Source: Jaenimonas drosophilae | Lineage: Eukaryota; Euglenozoa; Kinetoplastea; Trypanosomatida; Trypanosomatidae | Reading direction: 5' to 3' | Length of the DNA stretch: 45,878 bases | Assembly: GCA_030849065.1 (NCBI GenBank) | Contig: JASAON010001519.1 | Coordinates: forward strand, 1 to 45,878 | Shown here: positions 24,990 through 34,928 of the stretch, piece after piece | Numbering within the stretch: position 1 is the stretch's first letter | Layout: the number at the start of each line of letters is the position of its first letter | Made by a program: the position numbers and the translations under genes | Notes under the pieces: generated by a model | The model's database searches: none | Told to the model about the DNA's origin: nothing | The model's input: only the letters and a program-made list of their open reading frames with translations

Positions 24990-26849
24990 CTACCGCACCG
25001 ACGTTCGTGATGCCGGCAGCATGGACTTGGTGATGTTTCGCATTGTGTGTAAATCCCTCTTGTCAAGGCCGAGCTCCAGCGCCAGCTGACGCGTGCGCAG
25101 CGGAAGGAACTCATTGTCAGCTCCCACCTCACGCATCATGGCGCCGCAAGAGAGGCGATGACCCTCCCACTGGCGCCACTCCACAGCTTGACCACAGTCA
25201 AGACACAGAACAATCTGGTGTTTCTCCCGATGAGGCTCCAGTAGCTCCAGTGGGATGACCTTACTGCATTCTGTGCACCATCGCACAGACCGAACACACT
25301 GTTCCCAGTGGGTGAAAAAGTCATTCATGGGGACGAAGGACTTGCAGTTACGGCACCAGTGCTCTGCTGCTTCGCTCATGGGCTTTCCCATGGCCTGGTG
25401 GTAGTAGATGCGTGTGGGTTCATGCACCATCCCATCGAGGTGGGCAATGTCTGCGGTGTGTTCAAGCACAAAATCGTTGAGGTTCCGCATTCTGGCCAAC
25501 AGGTTTCCCAAGTCGTTGGTGTCGGCCATGCGACGTCCGTTGAGACGCAGGAAGTAGGCGTTGGGGTAGTTCAGAATGCTCACTGGGCACAGCCGCTGAC
25601 GGGGAAAGAGCGGAAACTGGCGGAGCTCGTAGCGCACTTCTGGATAAAAGGGGTGGTAGCACACGACTTTCATGCGTGGAACATCCACAGTCCGGTATTG
25701 AGCGAAGAAGTGAACGGTGATGGCGTGTTCTCGCACCTGCATCACTTCACCAACAGAGCCTGCTGCAATACCAAACGACTTACTACCGTCCAGCAGCAAA
25801 TGCACACGATTTCCAACTTCCACGTTGAGAGAGTCAAGAAGTCCGAAGGAAACCGGCGTGCAACTCTGCACGAGCATATTCACAAGGAAGTTGCCCATCT
25901 CCGTTTGCTTTAGCTGCCTAAAGCGTGTTGGGAGAGTGCGGATGGTGGGCTGCTTCGGAAAGCGCGGGGTGTACTTGGAGATGGCATCCACGTTGGAGAC
26001 AATGGGGTCGTAGAAGATGGCTCGATCATGGGTTGGGTCACTGGAGCCGGAGATTTTTGCCCCACTGGCAGACGAAGCCGAGCTGGAGGGGCCAACTTGA
26101 TGTGACTCCAGCCGCGTCATGTCGGATGGTGTAAGAGACCCGAACAGAGCACGCTGGGTGAGTTCACCCAGTTTTACGGGCTGATGATGTGAATGTCGCA
26201 AGATCACTTGTTCTGGAAAGAGCTCATTCCACGTGGTGAGCTGATAGACATTGCCGCCGGTGTCACTGCTGGGGTATACTGGCAGGCGCCAGAAATCCGC
26301 CGCGGCGAAGACTCGCACACCCCCAAATGGCTTGCCGAGTTGCTGCCTTTGACGACGACCCACCGCGTCCATGGCACGTAGCACCACCGTATCGATCTTC
26401 TCCACACCATCTAGCACGAGTACATCAATGTTGGCGAGACTCGGCACGCAACTCGCGTAGGTCGACTCCACAAGTCGTACGTGCCGCTCCAGCGTTCCCT
26501 CCAACTGCTCCTGCGAGGGAAGCCCATCACGGCTTAGACGTAGACCAATGAAGTGGTGCAGGAGAAAACCACCTAAGCGGCTCGCGCGGAAACCGTCAGA
26601 CGACACAAAGGCCACGCGCTTTCCTTCCTTTTCACAATCCATCCCAATGCGCTTCAACAGCGTGAGCTTTCCCGTACCGAAGTGGCCACACAGGAGGGTG
26701 TTCTTTTTGGTGGCGAGTGCGAGTGTTGAGGCACGAGCGGTGCTGGCTGATTGAAGATGGGGAAGCGCCACAAAGTCCCCACAGAAGCCTCTTTCATCCA
26801 CCTCACGCACTAAGTGTGCAAAACGAAGCACACGCGATAGAGTTTGCAT
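24990..26849 (-). CDS. Degenerate PIF1-like helicase with three C-terminal zinc fingers
   Basis: 619 residues from MQTLSRVLRF (12 further codons open on TTG). The first third follows PIF1/RecD helicases: LLCGHFGTGKLTLL as Walker A (about 52-65), VLVLDGVEKI as motif II (143-152) and GGVRVFAAADFWRLP as motif III (176-190). The catalytic acid of motif II is Gly and the motif III Gln is Arg. A later block (EVGNRVHLLLDGSKSFGIAA, SVGEVMQV) matches the PIF1 segment before motif V, but the usual T.HK.QG and YVALSR motifs are absent. Their place is taken by three 20-residue fingers of the form C-x2-C-x11-H-x3-C/H at 499-518, 525-544 and 549-568. PIF1 proteins are numerous in trypanosomatids, many mitochondrial. 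This one is probably a non-helicase nucleic-acid binder. Confidence 0.7.
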   Translation of the reverse strand: MQTLSRVLRFAHLVREVDERGFCGDFVALPHLQSASTARASTLALATKKNTLLCGHFGTGKLTLLKRIGMDCEKEGKRVAFVSSDGFRASRLGGFLLHHFIGLRLSRDGLPSQEQLEGTLERHVRLVESTYASCVPSLANIDVLVLDGVEKIDTVVLRAMDAVGRRQRQQLGKPFGGVRVFAAADFWRLPVYPSSDTGGNVYQLTTWNELFPEQVILRHSHHQPVKLGELTQRALFGSLTPSDMTRLESHQVGPSSSASSASGAKISGSSDPTHDRAIFYDPIVSNVDAISKYTPRFPKQPTIRTLPTRFRQLKQTEMGNFLVNMLVQSCTPVSFGLLDSLNVEVGNRVHLLLDGSKSFGIAAGSVGEVMQVREHAITVHFFAQYRTVDVPRMKVVCYHPFYPEVRYELRQFPLFPRQRLCPVSILNYPNAYFLRLNGRRMADTNDLGNLLARMRNLNDFVLEHTADIAHLDGMVHEPTRIYYHQAMGKPMSEAAEHWCRNCKSFVPMNDFFTHWEQCVRSVRWCTECSKVIPLELLEPHREKHQIVLCLDCGQAVEWRQWEGHRLSCGAMMREVGADNEFLPLRTRQLALELGLDKRDLHTMRNITKSMLPASRTSVR

Positions 26850-27436
26850 ATTTGGCTTCAGCGGTACTTCAGGAACCAAGCACAATGTTCACCTCCCTTG
26901 CCAACAGATTGGCGCGGGGCAACAAAAGCCACCGACACTTACGTCCCTGCACAGATGGAGACTGTATCGTGGGGAGAAGAGCTTGCCCGCTGTGTATTCT
27001 TGTGTGTGGTGTTGTGGAACAATGAAGGATTGAGGCAGGGAAGAGAAATGGGTAGATAGCTGGGTTGCGCCACTCGGCATCAGCACGGCGGGGATTGCGG
27101 GGGGGGGGGGGTGAAGTGTTGTGTACAAGGATAAGAGCGAGCTCCTGATTATAAGATCTCCCATCACCATCAAACACCACGCTGCCTATGATGTGGCACT
27201 GGCAATGGACACTTGGGGTTCAGTAACAGTTGTGACGGTAATTCATTGCTGTAACAATACTCAATAGTATTCAGCACTCTCTCTGGTCGTCCATCCACCT
27301 GCATGCTGTCTGATGAACGCTGCAGAAAGAGGGTTGCTGCCACTGTCGTTGAGTTTCTCCTACAAACTGACGTCCTACAAAGACAATTAGCGATACACAG
27401 GTGGTGAGCACCCTCCTGCGTACGAGAATTTTGAGC
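26850..27436. other. Spacer with G13 run, no gene seen
   Basis: About 590 bp holding the 5' UTR of the PIF1-like gene and the 3' UTR of the DNAJC11-like gene. Thirteen G in a row at 27099-27111 (C13 on the mRNA strand) stand out. Short frames here open on GTG or lack recognisable content. Confidence 0.5.
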
Positions 27437-29704
27437 TTAGGCAACGAGGTGCTCCCGCTGAGGGATCTCCACCTCCTCCTCGTCATTCACCACCACCTGA
27501 TGCTTGCGCTTGTGGAACCAGTAGACAATCTTGAGTTGCTTCCGCTCTGGGGTGAACGGGTCAGGATCACAGAAGCCCACAAGTGTGCTCTTAGTTCCAC
27601 TTGGAAGGGTGAGAGAAGAGTCATGAACCAGGTTCTGCATAGCAATGGTAACGTCAATAGCTAGTGGAATTGCATCTCGGCCGACCGCATCCGTAGGCGT
27701 CAGGAGCGGTGTGCTTGGACTGTGCACCATCCGCGGAGGGGCGTCTGCGGGGATGCTCTGGTACTCTGGGACGTGTGCAGGACACGTCCGACCATACCAC
27801 CACTGATCAAAGCGTCGACCCACCTTCTTTGCCAGGCTCGTAACCGTGCGGGACATCCACGGACGTGTGGGGGAGCCAACGGGTGAGCTGGGAGGAGTGA
27901 CCTCTGTGTACTCAGCTCGGAGCACACCATATCTGGCGTTGATAATGACCAGTCCTCCTTTCCCATCCTCCACCGCACGGCCCTGCATCACACTGGCTTC
28001 CAGCGCACGTTGTTCCATGCTCGCCCTCTGACGAGCAATGTCCATCTCTGCGATGTGTTCTTTTCGCTGCTGAGTGTAGTACCGCGCAGCTTGGGCCTTG
28101 GCGATCGGCGCGTAGATCATCCGACCAATACGATACAACAAAACAGGAGCGGAAAGAAACACTAATGCGTGGTGGAGACGAGTGCTTGAGTAGACGCTCA
28201 CGGGGATAGAAATCGTGTTGGACCCACGCCCATAAAGCAGTGACAGTGTCATGGCACACTGAAGCGAGCTGCTTTGAACCAAAAAGAATGGCGCACTCAT
28301 TGGGCTAATAGCATAGGGGAGGAAGGCACTAACACCGAGACCAAAACGCTGGCGTTCACTGGAGTTGTACCACGCCTCCAGCTGGATGGCGGTGATTCCT
28401 GAGAAGGGATTCGTCAGGACTCGCTGCACTACCCGCCCCGTGGGCGATGGGGCCTTGGGGTCGCTGTGTGGAGATCCATAGCTAATGTCCATATAGGAGT
28501 GAACATAGTAGGAAGCGAAGTTGGGCCCTAGGTGACATCCGACGACCTGGATGAGGTTCTCAGTGGCTCGCTGAAACTGCGATTTGAACAAACTGTTGGA
28601 AATCGTAGATAGCGTTAAGAAGTTCTGCAGCTTTAGGGTACTGGAGAGAGTTCGCAACAGACCAAACTGAACCTTTGGCAATACGAGGAGGCCCTGCAGA
28701 ACAGTGAGTTTCGACTGAAGAGTCCATAGTGCGTTCAGACTGCGCTTTGAACGAACGTTGATGCTGAGCCCTCCTGGTTCGACCTTCAATTGCGACGAGT
28801 AGGACTGAATGGACGATTGCTGGTACATTACCAGAACTCGAGTAGTGACTTCTCCCGTATTCTTGGCGATAAACCCACTAGGGCTGAGCTTCACGAGAAG
28901 CTGTGGGCTTACTTGATGTTCAAAAGAATACTCAGCGGACAGTTTCGTTGGTCTGGTCGCGAAGCTGTACCACATAATGAGAGTATACAGGGAAGAGGGT
29001 GAGGGAGGGAGAGCGACAGGCTCATCCTTGAGGGGCGCGGAGTCATCCTCTGAATTACGAAGCCGCATCCCCTTATTCGCCAAAATCCTTTGAAGTGCGG
29101 CAGCGTCTGGAATGAGCACGTACTGCATTTTCCCGTCAATCTCAACCTCGCGCAGTGTGATTGACGATTCCTGTGACGCCTCTGGAGAATTCTCTTTTTC
29201 TCGATTCTGCTGCTGCTGTTTCTTGAGGGCCTCTTGGAGCAATGCCCGAACATCTGAAACCCTCGGCACAGTGAACTCAATATTCAACGAGGATGTGAAC
29301 GAAAGCATCCGTGCAGTGCGACGTAACTTTTGTTCACGCTCCATTATGTGGATGAAGTTAATGATATCCACCCTGGAAGTGATGTTACTCGGAACAAGTG
29401 AGAGATGCTCAATACCTTTACTTCCCGCTGCGTCGTATGCCGCACGCTGCGTGTCACTTGACAGCACCTCGTAGGCACACTGTAGGTCCTGAAACCGTTC
29501 ATTCATGACACGTCGGACTTCTTCTGCTTGCATTGCATGCTTGTCAGTGTGGTAGCGTTGACTAAGGTTCAGAAAGGCCCGACGGATTTCTTGAGGAGTG
29601 GCCTTGTTCGACACTCCCAGTCGGGCGTAGTAGCCATTGGGGTCGGCCTGGGGCGTTTCTGGGGATACGGCTTCCTCGCCAAAGTCGTATTCTTTGTCCT
29701 CCAT
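27437..29704 (-). CDS. DNAJC11-like mitochondrial J-protein with HTD in place of HPD
   Basis: 755 residues from MEDKEYDFGE, 7 nt after a strong acceptor. The J-domain covers about 23-97 (NGYYARLGVSNKATPQEIRR, FLNLSQRYHTDKH, AYEVLSSDTQRAAYDAAGSK). The catalytic HPD tripeptide is His52-Thr53-Asp54. The C-terminal third matches the DNAJC11 family: GLVIINARYGVLR, then IDVTIAMQNLVHDSSLTLPS, then LVGFCDPDPFTPERKQLKIV and HQVVVNDEEEVEIPQREH. A hydrophobic segment (ALVFLSAPVLLYRIGRMIY) and an Arg/Gln/Glu coiled coil lie before it, again as in DNAJC11. In animals DNAJC11 sits at the mitochondrial outer membrane and contacts MICOS/SAM. The middle part looks beta-rich. It is longer than human DNAJC11, about 559 residues. 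The family call is strong; the J-domain may not stimulate Hsp70. Confidence 0.85.
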   Translation of the reverse strand: MEDKEYDFGEEAVSPETPQADPNGYYARLGVSNKATPQEIRRAFLNLSQRYHTDKHAMQAEEVRRVMNERFQDLQCAYEVLSSDTQRAAYDAAGSKGIEHLSLVPSNITSRVDIINFIHIMEREQKLRRTARMLSFTSSLNIEFTVPRVSDVRALLQEALKKQQQQNREKENSPEASQESSITLREVEIDGKMQYVLIPDAAALQRILANKGMRLRNSEDDSAPLKDEPVALPPSPSSLYTLIMWYSFATRPTKLSAEYSFEHQVSPQLLVKLSPSGFIAKNTGEVTTRVLVMYQQSSIQSYSSQLKVEPGGLSINVRSKRSLNALWTLQSKLTVLQGLLVLPKVQFGLLRTLSSTLKLQNFLTLSTISNSLFKSQFQRATENLIQVVGCHLGPNFASYYVHSYMDISYGSPHSDPKAPSPTGRVVQRVLTNPFSGITAIQLEAWYNSSERQRFGLGVSAFLPYAISPMSAPFFLVQSSSLQCAMTLSLLYGRGSNTISIPVSVYSSTRLHHALVFLSAPVLLYRIGRMIYAPIAKAQAARYYTQQRKEHIAEMDIARQRASMEQRALEASVMQGRAVEDGKGGLVIINARYGVLRAEYTEVTPPSSPVGSPTRPWMSRTVTSLAKKVGRRFDQWWYGRTCPAHVPEYQSIPADAPPRMVHSPSTPLLTPTDAVGRDAIPLAIDVTIAMQNLVHDSSLTLPSGTKSTLVGFCDPDPFTPERKQLKIVYWFHKRKHQVVVNDEEEVEIPQREHLVA

Positions 29705-29711
29705 GGACTTC

Positions 29712-29740
29712 CTGCACGCAAGCGGAGAATCAGATGACGA
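29712..29740 (-). promoter_or_regulatory. Predicted trans-splice acceptor for the DNAJC11-like gene
   Basis: The minus strand has TTCGTCATCTGATTCTCCGC then TTGCGTGCAG, AG at 29713-29712, so translation starts at 29704 rather than at the upstream TTG. Confidence 0.6.
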
Positions 29741-29896
29741 AACGCGTCGCAGTACAAACAATAATAGCTATTGAAGAATTCACAAAGATCAAAAAAAAAG
29801 TGCAAGTGATGGAAGTGAGATTTGCCACACCCTGATATCCAGGATGGTGCAGAGTTGTGTGTGCGAACACCATTGTGGTGAGATACAGCGCCCGTG

Positions 29897-31039
29897 CTAG
29901 TCGCTGGATGCCACACGCTGATCCAGCAATAGCACTTCATTGGCGTCAGATGCCCTCACCGGGGCACTTCTCGTGCCGTCCACAAGCGCGTGAAGTGGGC
30001 TGTATCGACTGGCCCAGCGACCTAAAAATCCCATCTGACCATCTTTGGCGATGCTTGAGGGACGACTCCACAGCGCTGGCACACCAGTATCGACGTTTGA
30101 CCGTGTGAGAGCCACCAAGGCATGGAACCAAAAATTGAACTTCTCCTTCACCTCCGTGGCGAAACTGATGGGTCGATCCGAGGTGCTGATTGTCAGCCGG
30201 TAGAGCGCCTTGTGCGTCCTCTTGTCTTGGATGATGTCGGGGCGGATACCGAGCACTTCCGAGAGGACCAGCTCTGACTTCTTGAGTACGCTCGTGTTGG
30301 GCGATGGAGACCACTCTAGAACACCGCGTGTGAAGTTGAGTCGAACAAAACGCGGGTGCACGCGATAGGTGCGTGTCCACTTGTAGAACCAACTGCCGTC
30401 ACGGAGATCCTCCAAGTCACGACCCAGGGCTCGCTGGTTGTAGGTGGAGCTAGAGCCGTGGGTTCGTGCTTGGATGAGTTGCTGCACCATAGATGTCTGC
30501 CGATCTCCAGTGTGGAGAAGCAGGCCTTGTTCATCGAAGGCAGAGACATCAGGGTAGAGGGCAAATTGGGATGGTGCGCGATAATCAGGATTGGTAGAGA
30601 AGTCAGCAAAGGAGTGCCTGCGAAAGGGGTTCTGCTGGGTATATGCAGTTTGCGCAACATAGCCCATGGAAACGCGGGAGCGACTCCCGTGGTCAGTGCG
30701 AATGCCATCTACGGAGGTAGGGTCAGCTTGGCGGGATGGATGTCGATGCCTCGATGCGTGGGATTGACTGAGCTGTATCGATACAGGGGTGCGACGGCCT
30801 CGGCTGGGCGGCTCCTGGGTGATTGTGTATGAGCTATCACTAGATGATGTGGACGAGCCCCTGGGTGGTGAGCGATGCCTTCGCTCAACTACTCTTCCCC
30901 GTGGGTGTACTGCTACCGCGTCTGTAGGTCGCTTCTGACTCTTTCGTGGCTCAGAAGAAGAGGTTGTGCCTGTGCTGTCATCTGAAGAAGAATCAGAGCG
31001 GCTAGGCTGAGGCCGAGCAGAGTCCTTGGGCCTCGGCAT
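29897..31039 (-). CDS. PH-like domain protein with disordered Ser/Arg-rich N-terminus
   Basis: 380 residues. Residues 1-125 are low-complexity, rich in Ser, Arg, Pro and Asp (SSSDDSTGTTSSSE, GRVVERRHRSPPRG), likely phosphorylated and disordered. Residues about 208-315 fit a pleckstrin-homology fold: LRDGSWFYKWTRTYRVHPRF, then VRLNFTRGVLEWSP, LSEVLGIRPDI, ALYRLTISTSDRPISFATEV, and a closing helix KEKFNFWFHALVALTR with the typical Trp. Such domains bind phosphoinositides or proteins; basic residues in the first strands would suit lipid binding. No other domain or membrane segment. The partner and location are unknown. Confidence 0.65.
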   Translation of the reverse strand: MPRPKDSARPQPSRSDSSSDDSTGTTSSSEPRKSQKRPTDAVAVHPRGRVVERRHRSPPRGSSTSSSDSSYTITQEPPSRGRRTPVSIQLSQSHASRHRHPSRQADPTSVDGIRTDHGSRSRVSMGYVAQTAYTQQNPFRRHSFADFSTNPDYRAPSQFALYPDVSAFDEQGLLLHTGDRQTSMVQQLIQARTHGSSSTYNQRALGRDLEDLRDGSWFYKWTRTYRVHPRFVRLNFTRGVLEWSPSPNTSVLKKSELVLSEVLGIRPDIIQDKRTHKALYRLTISTSDRPISFATEVKEKFNFWFHALVALTRSNVDTGVPALWSRPSSIAKDGQMGFLGRWASRYSPLHALVDGTRSAPVRASDANEVLLLDQRVASSD

Positions 31040-31351
31040 GCTGAATAAGTGAAGTGTGTGAGCAATCTAGGGTTCTAGAGAAATGTGTAAGTCTGAAGTG
31101 CTTGTCCAGTCAGCGATGTGAGATAGGACTACTTGACGTTTCAGATAAGATGTTTCGCCTATATGAAAGGATGCGGGCAAGAGATGAATGAGCTTCACAT
31201 GCCACGTGATTGTGGGAAACACATCGCACACAATAACGTTCGGTTTGTCAAGTGTCAATGAAGAAGCAGAAAAAACGGCGAACCATCCATGGCTGGCGTA
31301 TGTGAAGAACAAAAGATCACGCAGGCAACACAAACACCTCGCGGATGCAAG
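31040..31351. other. Spacer, no gene seen
   Basis: About 310 bp with the 5' UTR of the PH-like gene and the 3' UTR of the 1096-residue gene. No convincing short frame. Confidence 0.5.
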
Positions 31352-34300
31352 TCAGCAGATGATTCGTTGGGCAAGTTGGCGAGCCACCTTCACGTAGGAT
31401 TCTTTCCGTGGCTCGGGTCCGCAGTCGAAGCCATGCTGCCGGAAGACGAGTGACCGCGCCTCTCGGAGTGACTGGGTGCCATGAAGAATGGAGAAGTAGA
31501 GCACGACGTTGGGATCGTAGGCAGCTCCATCGCTTTCACTCGTGGGCCTCGCGTTGGGGCTCACAGGATATGTTTCATCCAAGTCACTGGCAGCGCAGCA
31601 GAGTCGCACCACAGCCTTCTCTAATCCCTCCGCTGTCGTCTTGTTGCGGGAGCATTCGTCCACAGCCTGTGTACATACCTGAAGTAGGATCCGCTCAAGC
31701 CACAGACGCAGCTCCAAGCACGTATGCCACTCAAGAAAACGCACAATGATCTCAGAGGATGGGGAAGGAAGGACGCCGACTTCACTAGCATCGGGGTCCA
31801 TCAGTTCCCAGGCTGTGGATAGCAAACTGAGCAGTAATGTGGTGGGGACAATAGAGCAGGTTGCATGTGGTACGCCCATTAGAACAGATAGCAGCTGCCA
31901 CGACTCCAGTGGTGAGAAGTGATGCCGCAGCGTTGGTGGGACATCCGTTTGCTGCAACCACACTCGGCGCTCCTTTGAGAGGCGCTGAAGCCATGCAGAA
32001 AGATGTTTGCCAACTTCACCTGGCATTGAGGTAGCCTCAGACGCACGGCAGAGAAGCTCAACGTACAAGCGTGACGCCTTCGACCCAGTTGCTCCTTGGC
32101 AACCCTTGAGAAAGTGTCGATGTGAAGGACATATCCACGCAGGATCCAGAACCCTCATTCCCACTGGCTCTGTTGTCACAGTCTTCACCGTGGGCGAGTC
32201 TCCTGCAAGCATGGCCACCAAGAGCTGCTCGTAGAGATGGCAGAGGCACGTCCAGTGGCTGGACACGATGGGGTCGACTTCCTGTGATGAGGTCGAGTGG
32301 GAGCCCCGATTATGCCGTCGATAGAACTCCACCAGGAAGGCCAGGGAAGAGGACGCGATCGTGGCAGAAGTGAGCGACTCACCACCACGAGTCACGGATT
32401 CCGTCGCATCAGCAATCAGTGGTGGCATCACTTGAAAATCTCCAGCATGTGGAAGGAGACGGGCTGCAACTTGCCAGACGAAGGCACTGGTGGCGATGCG
32501 TGATTCCGTTGACCCTAAACCAGAGGGCGACGCTGCGACAAGTAACCCACAAACATCCAGCAACAGAGGCTGTGCCACTTCTGCAGGGGCACAATGGAGG
32601 ATGGATGGCGATAACCACCCACTTTGACGCGCCGAGTCGCACATGAACGCCGCTCTCCACTCCAGAAATCTGGCAACCTCATTCTCGGAGGATGAACCCA
32701 TGAGGCGGTAGAGAGTGGACCACAACCGCGCATTTGCTGGTGTGTTGTTTGAATCGTCTGTGCAGGAGATGGCACATTCCCAGCAGAATGAAGTACGGTT
32801 CGAGGGCATCGCATTCAGTAGGAAGGGGCTTGTGACGCTGCTAACCCGAGTGGAGAGCATCAACAAAGCCGGCATTGCCGCAGCAGGCGATGCAGTGAGA
32901 CGCCATGCCTCGCTAGGCTCGTGAGAGTTGTACAACTGCTGAGTGGAGTAACACCACGAGACAAAATGAGCATAACAGCGGTTCAACTGTTGCTGAAGGT
33001 GACCAGCTGGGGCATCTGCATGAAGAAGTGGGAGTTCGCTTCTACACTGCTGCAGAACCACTGTGACAACCAAGATACATGTGATGTCGTCGGTGGAAGC
33101 GTGTTGGACCCAGTCACTAAATGCAGCATCAAAACTATTGAAGTGGCACCATGAGCTTCCTGCCATAGTCCTCCATCGACACCCACAAAGAAGCCACCCC
33201 GCCCACACCTCAATTTGCAGGGGGGACGAGGGGTGCTTTGCCAGCCAGCGGCTTACCCATTGTAGCAAGCGATCCAGAAAAGGGGAGTATGCAGCAGCAC
33301 TTGAAAACTCACGCGCACTACATCGACGTGCCACCTCAACAACATCAGCCAGTGCGGCCCACATTCTGGGCTCTACCAACTCGTCTAGGGGATCTTCCTC
33401 GCCTTCCCTTGGAAGAGACACCTCCACGAGCAGATTCATAAGTTGAGTCGAGATCAGCCACAAGCTGGGCAGAGGTCCACACCGCTCGGACAGACCCGAT
33501 TGACCCCACCCCATCTTCACTCCCATTGAAGCTCCAAGAACAGTAAGGTGGTGGCTCACACGCAGCACTTTTGAGAATGTCCATCGTTGGGCAGAGCGCG
33601 TCTGGCTTGAGGCCCGAGAGACTGCCCATTGCCGCCCCAACGCCACCATGAGCTCACCCAGAAGAGGCACTGTGCACCAAACATCCCGTTCACCATGAGA
33701 CAGATACACCTGAATTGGTGTCTGGCGCAGGATCGCGTCCACTATCGACATGAGTACGTGGAGGAAGTAGTGATTGACGACTGAAGCAGAAACTTCATCA
33801 ATAATGGCATGGGCGTGTGACACGAATAGCGCGACCACAGCTTTCAGTGCGTGTCTGATTGGTGAAGAGAAAGATAGAGGAAGGAGCGGTATTGCACGGA
33901 AGCACAATTCCGTCCACCCCATAACTTCATGTCCATGTTGAAGGCAGGTCATGCAGGTAGGTACCTCCGGTAGTCGGCTGATGCTCGAACATAGAGACAG
34001 TGGATTGCCAAGAACTAGTAGAGTAGGACGAACAACTCGCTGAACGGCAAACCGAAAAAACCCTTCTTTGTGTTCGGTGGAAGAGGCCTCGATGAAGGCA
34101 ATTGCCACCCAGCATGAGCAGAACAGACGCTGCCGCTCTGCATCTGAGCAGGGAGACCCAGAGGATATGTCTGAGATCCATAGAGCCAGGGAGATGAGAA
34201 CACATCTCACTGCTGCAACAAGAACCACATCAAGCTGCAGAAAGACAGTGGCCATCATCGAGTTCGTGGTTTCGACGTCCACCATCTCCACAAGCAAATC

Positions 34301-34642
34301 CAAACACATGATGGAATTAGGAGGCGGAATGGAGGGGTAGAGCAGCTGGTGCATGAGTACAATACATCTATCCGGAGGAAAACAACAATCGAACCTTCCA
34401 ACGGCAGATGAGAAGTGCTCAATGACTTCGTGACAGCAGAAAGGAGGAGGTGACGCTGCCACCAGGAAGCCAATGAGCTGCTTTTCCGACGGAACCAACT
34501 CATGCAGACGTCGCAAGAGGGCGACCCTCCTACTCCACGTTGCCGTGGCTGTCTGGGTAACATGAGCACGACGTGCGAAGCACTTGGATGGCAACTCACT
34601 CCGCACTAAAACCATCGTACGGAAGCACCCTGGCCGCCGCAT
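31352..34642 (-). CDS. Unrecognised 1096-residue protein
   Basis: The longest frame of the window, beginning MRRPGCFRTMVLVRSELPSK. No family recognised. The N-terminal 45 residues are Arg/Ala/Thr-rich with few acids and could be a mitochondrial presequence. The body is a succession of Leu/Ala/Cys/Trp-rich amphipathic helices (LLVEMVDVETTNSMMATVFL, FLDRLLQWVSRWLAKHP, YVELLCRASEATS), suggesting a helical-repeat scaffold. Hydrophobic stretches such as VLVAAVRCVLISLALWI could be buried or membrane helices. There is no Cys/His cluster or nucleotide motif. A second ATG at codon 10 is an alternative start. Codon use is less GC-rich than in the left half of the window. Confidence 0.8.
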   Translation of the reverse strand: MRRPGCFRTMVLVRSELPSKCFARRAHVTQTATATWSRRVALLRRLHELVPSEKQLIGFLVAASPPPFCCHEVIEHFSSAVGRFDCCFPPDRCIVLMHQLLYPSIPPPNSIMCLDLLVEMVDVETTNSMMATVFLQLDVVLVAAVRCVLISLALWISDISSGSPCSDAERQRLFCSCWVAIAFIEASSTEHKEGFFRFAVQRVVRPTLLVLGNPLSLCSSISRLPEVPTCMTCLQHGHEVMGWTELCFRAIPLLPLSFSSPIRHALKAVVALFVSHAHAIIDEVSASVVNHYFLHVLMSIVDAILRQTPIQVYLSHGERDVWCTVPLLGELMVALGRQWAVSRASSQTRSAQRWTFSKVLRVSHHLTVLGASMGVKMGWGQSGLSERCGPLPSLWLISTQLMNLLVEVSLPREGEEDPLDELVEPRMWAALADVVEVARRCSAREFSSAAAYSPFLDRLLQWVSRWLAKHPSSPLQIEVWAGWLLCGCRWRTMAGSSWCHFNSFDAAFSDWVQHASTDDITCILVVTVVLQQCRSELPLLHADAPAGHLQQQLNRCYAHFVSWCYSTQQLYNSHEPSEAWRLTASPAAAMPALLMLSTRVSSVTSPFLLNAMPSNRTSFCWECAISCTDDSNNTPANARLWSTLYRLMGSSSENEVARFLEWRAAFMCDSARQSGWLSPSILHCAPAEVAQPLLLDVCGLLVAASPSGLGSTESRIATSAFVWQVAARLLPHAGDFQVMPPLIADATESVTRGGESLTSATIASSSLAFLVEFYRRHNRGSHSTSSQEVDPIVSSHWTCLCHLYEQLLVAMLAGDSPTVKTVTTEPVGMRVLDPAWICPSHRHFLKGCQGATGSKASRLYVELLCRASEATSMPGEVGKHLSAWLQRLSKERRVWLQQTDVPPTLRHHFSPLESWQLLSVLMGVPHATCSIVPTTLLLSLLSTAWELMDPDASEVGVLPSPSSEIIVRFLEWHTCLELRLWLERILLQVCTQAVDECSRNKTTAEGLEKAVVRLCCAASDLDETYPVSPNARPTSESDGAAYDPNVVLYFSILHGTQSLREARSLVFRQHGFDCGPEPRKESYVKVARQLAQRIIC

Positions 34643-34928
34643 GGGAAGCGGCAGTTTGACGGAGAATAGGACGCCGGTGCACGTCCCCCAGCTGAGTAGT
34701 GTGGAAAATCGGCCTTCTCAAAGCAGAATAGGAAGTAGAAGAGAGGTGATTTGGGCAAAGCAAATGAATAGCCATGGCCACTATCGCAGCATATGCACCC
34801 GCAACGGCACCCAGCAAATATGTTTCATTAACAGGTCATTTAACTTACTCGAAACGTTTCACGCATGGATGCAGATCTGGGATGCCTCAGGAACGAATCC
34901 TCACATGGAGCTCGGCGTGTCCGTCACA

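Noticed and set aside
27099..27111. G13 run as a possible quadruplex or regulatory site
   Set aside because: A single homopolymer, length prone to sequencing error, with no second G-tract nearby; noted only as a landmark.
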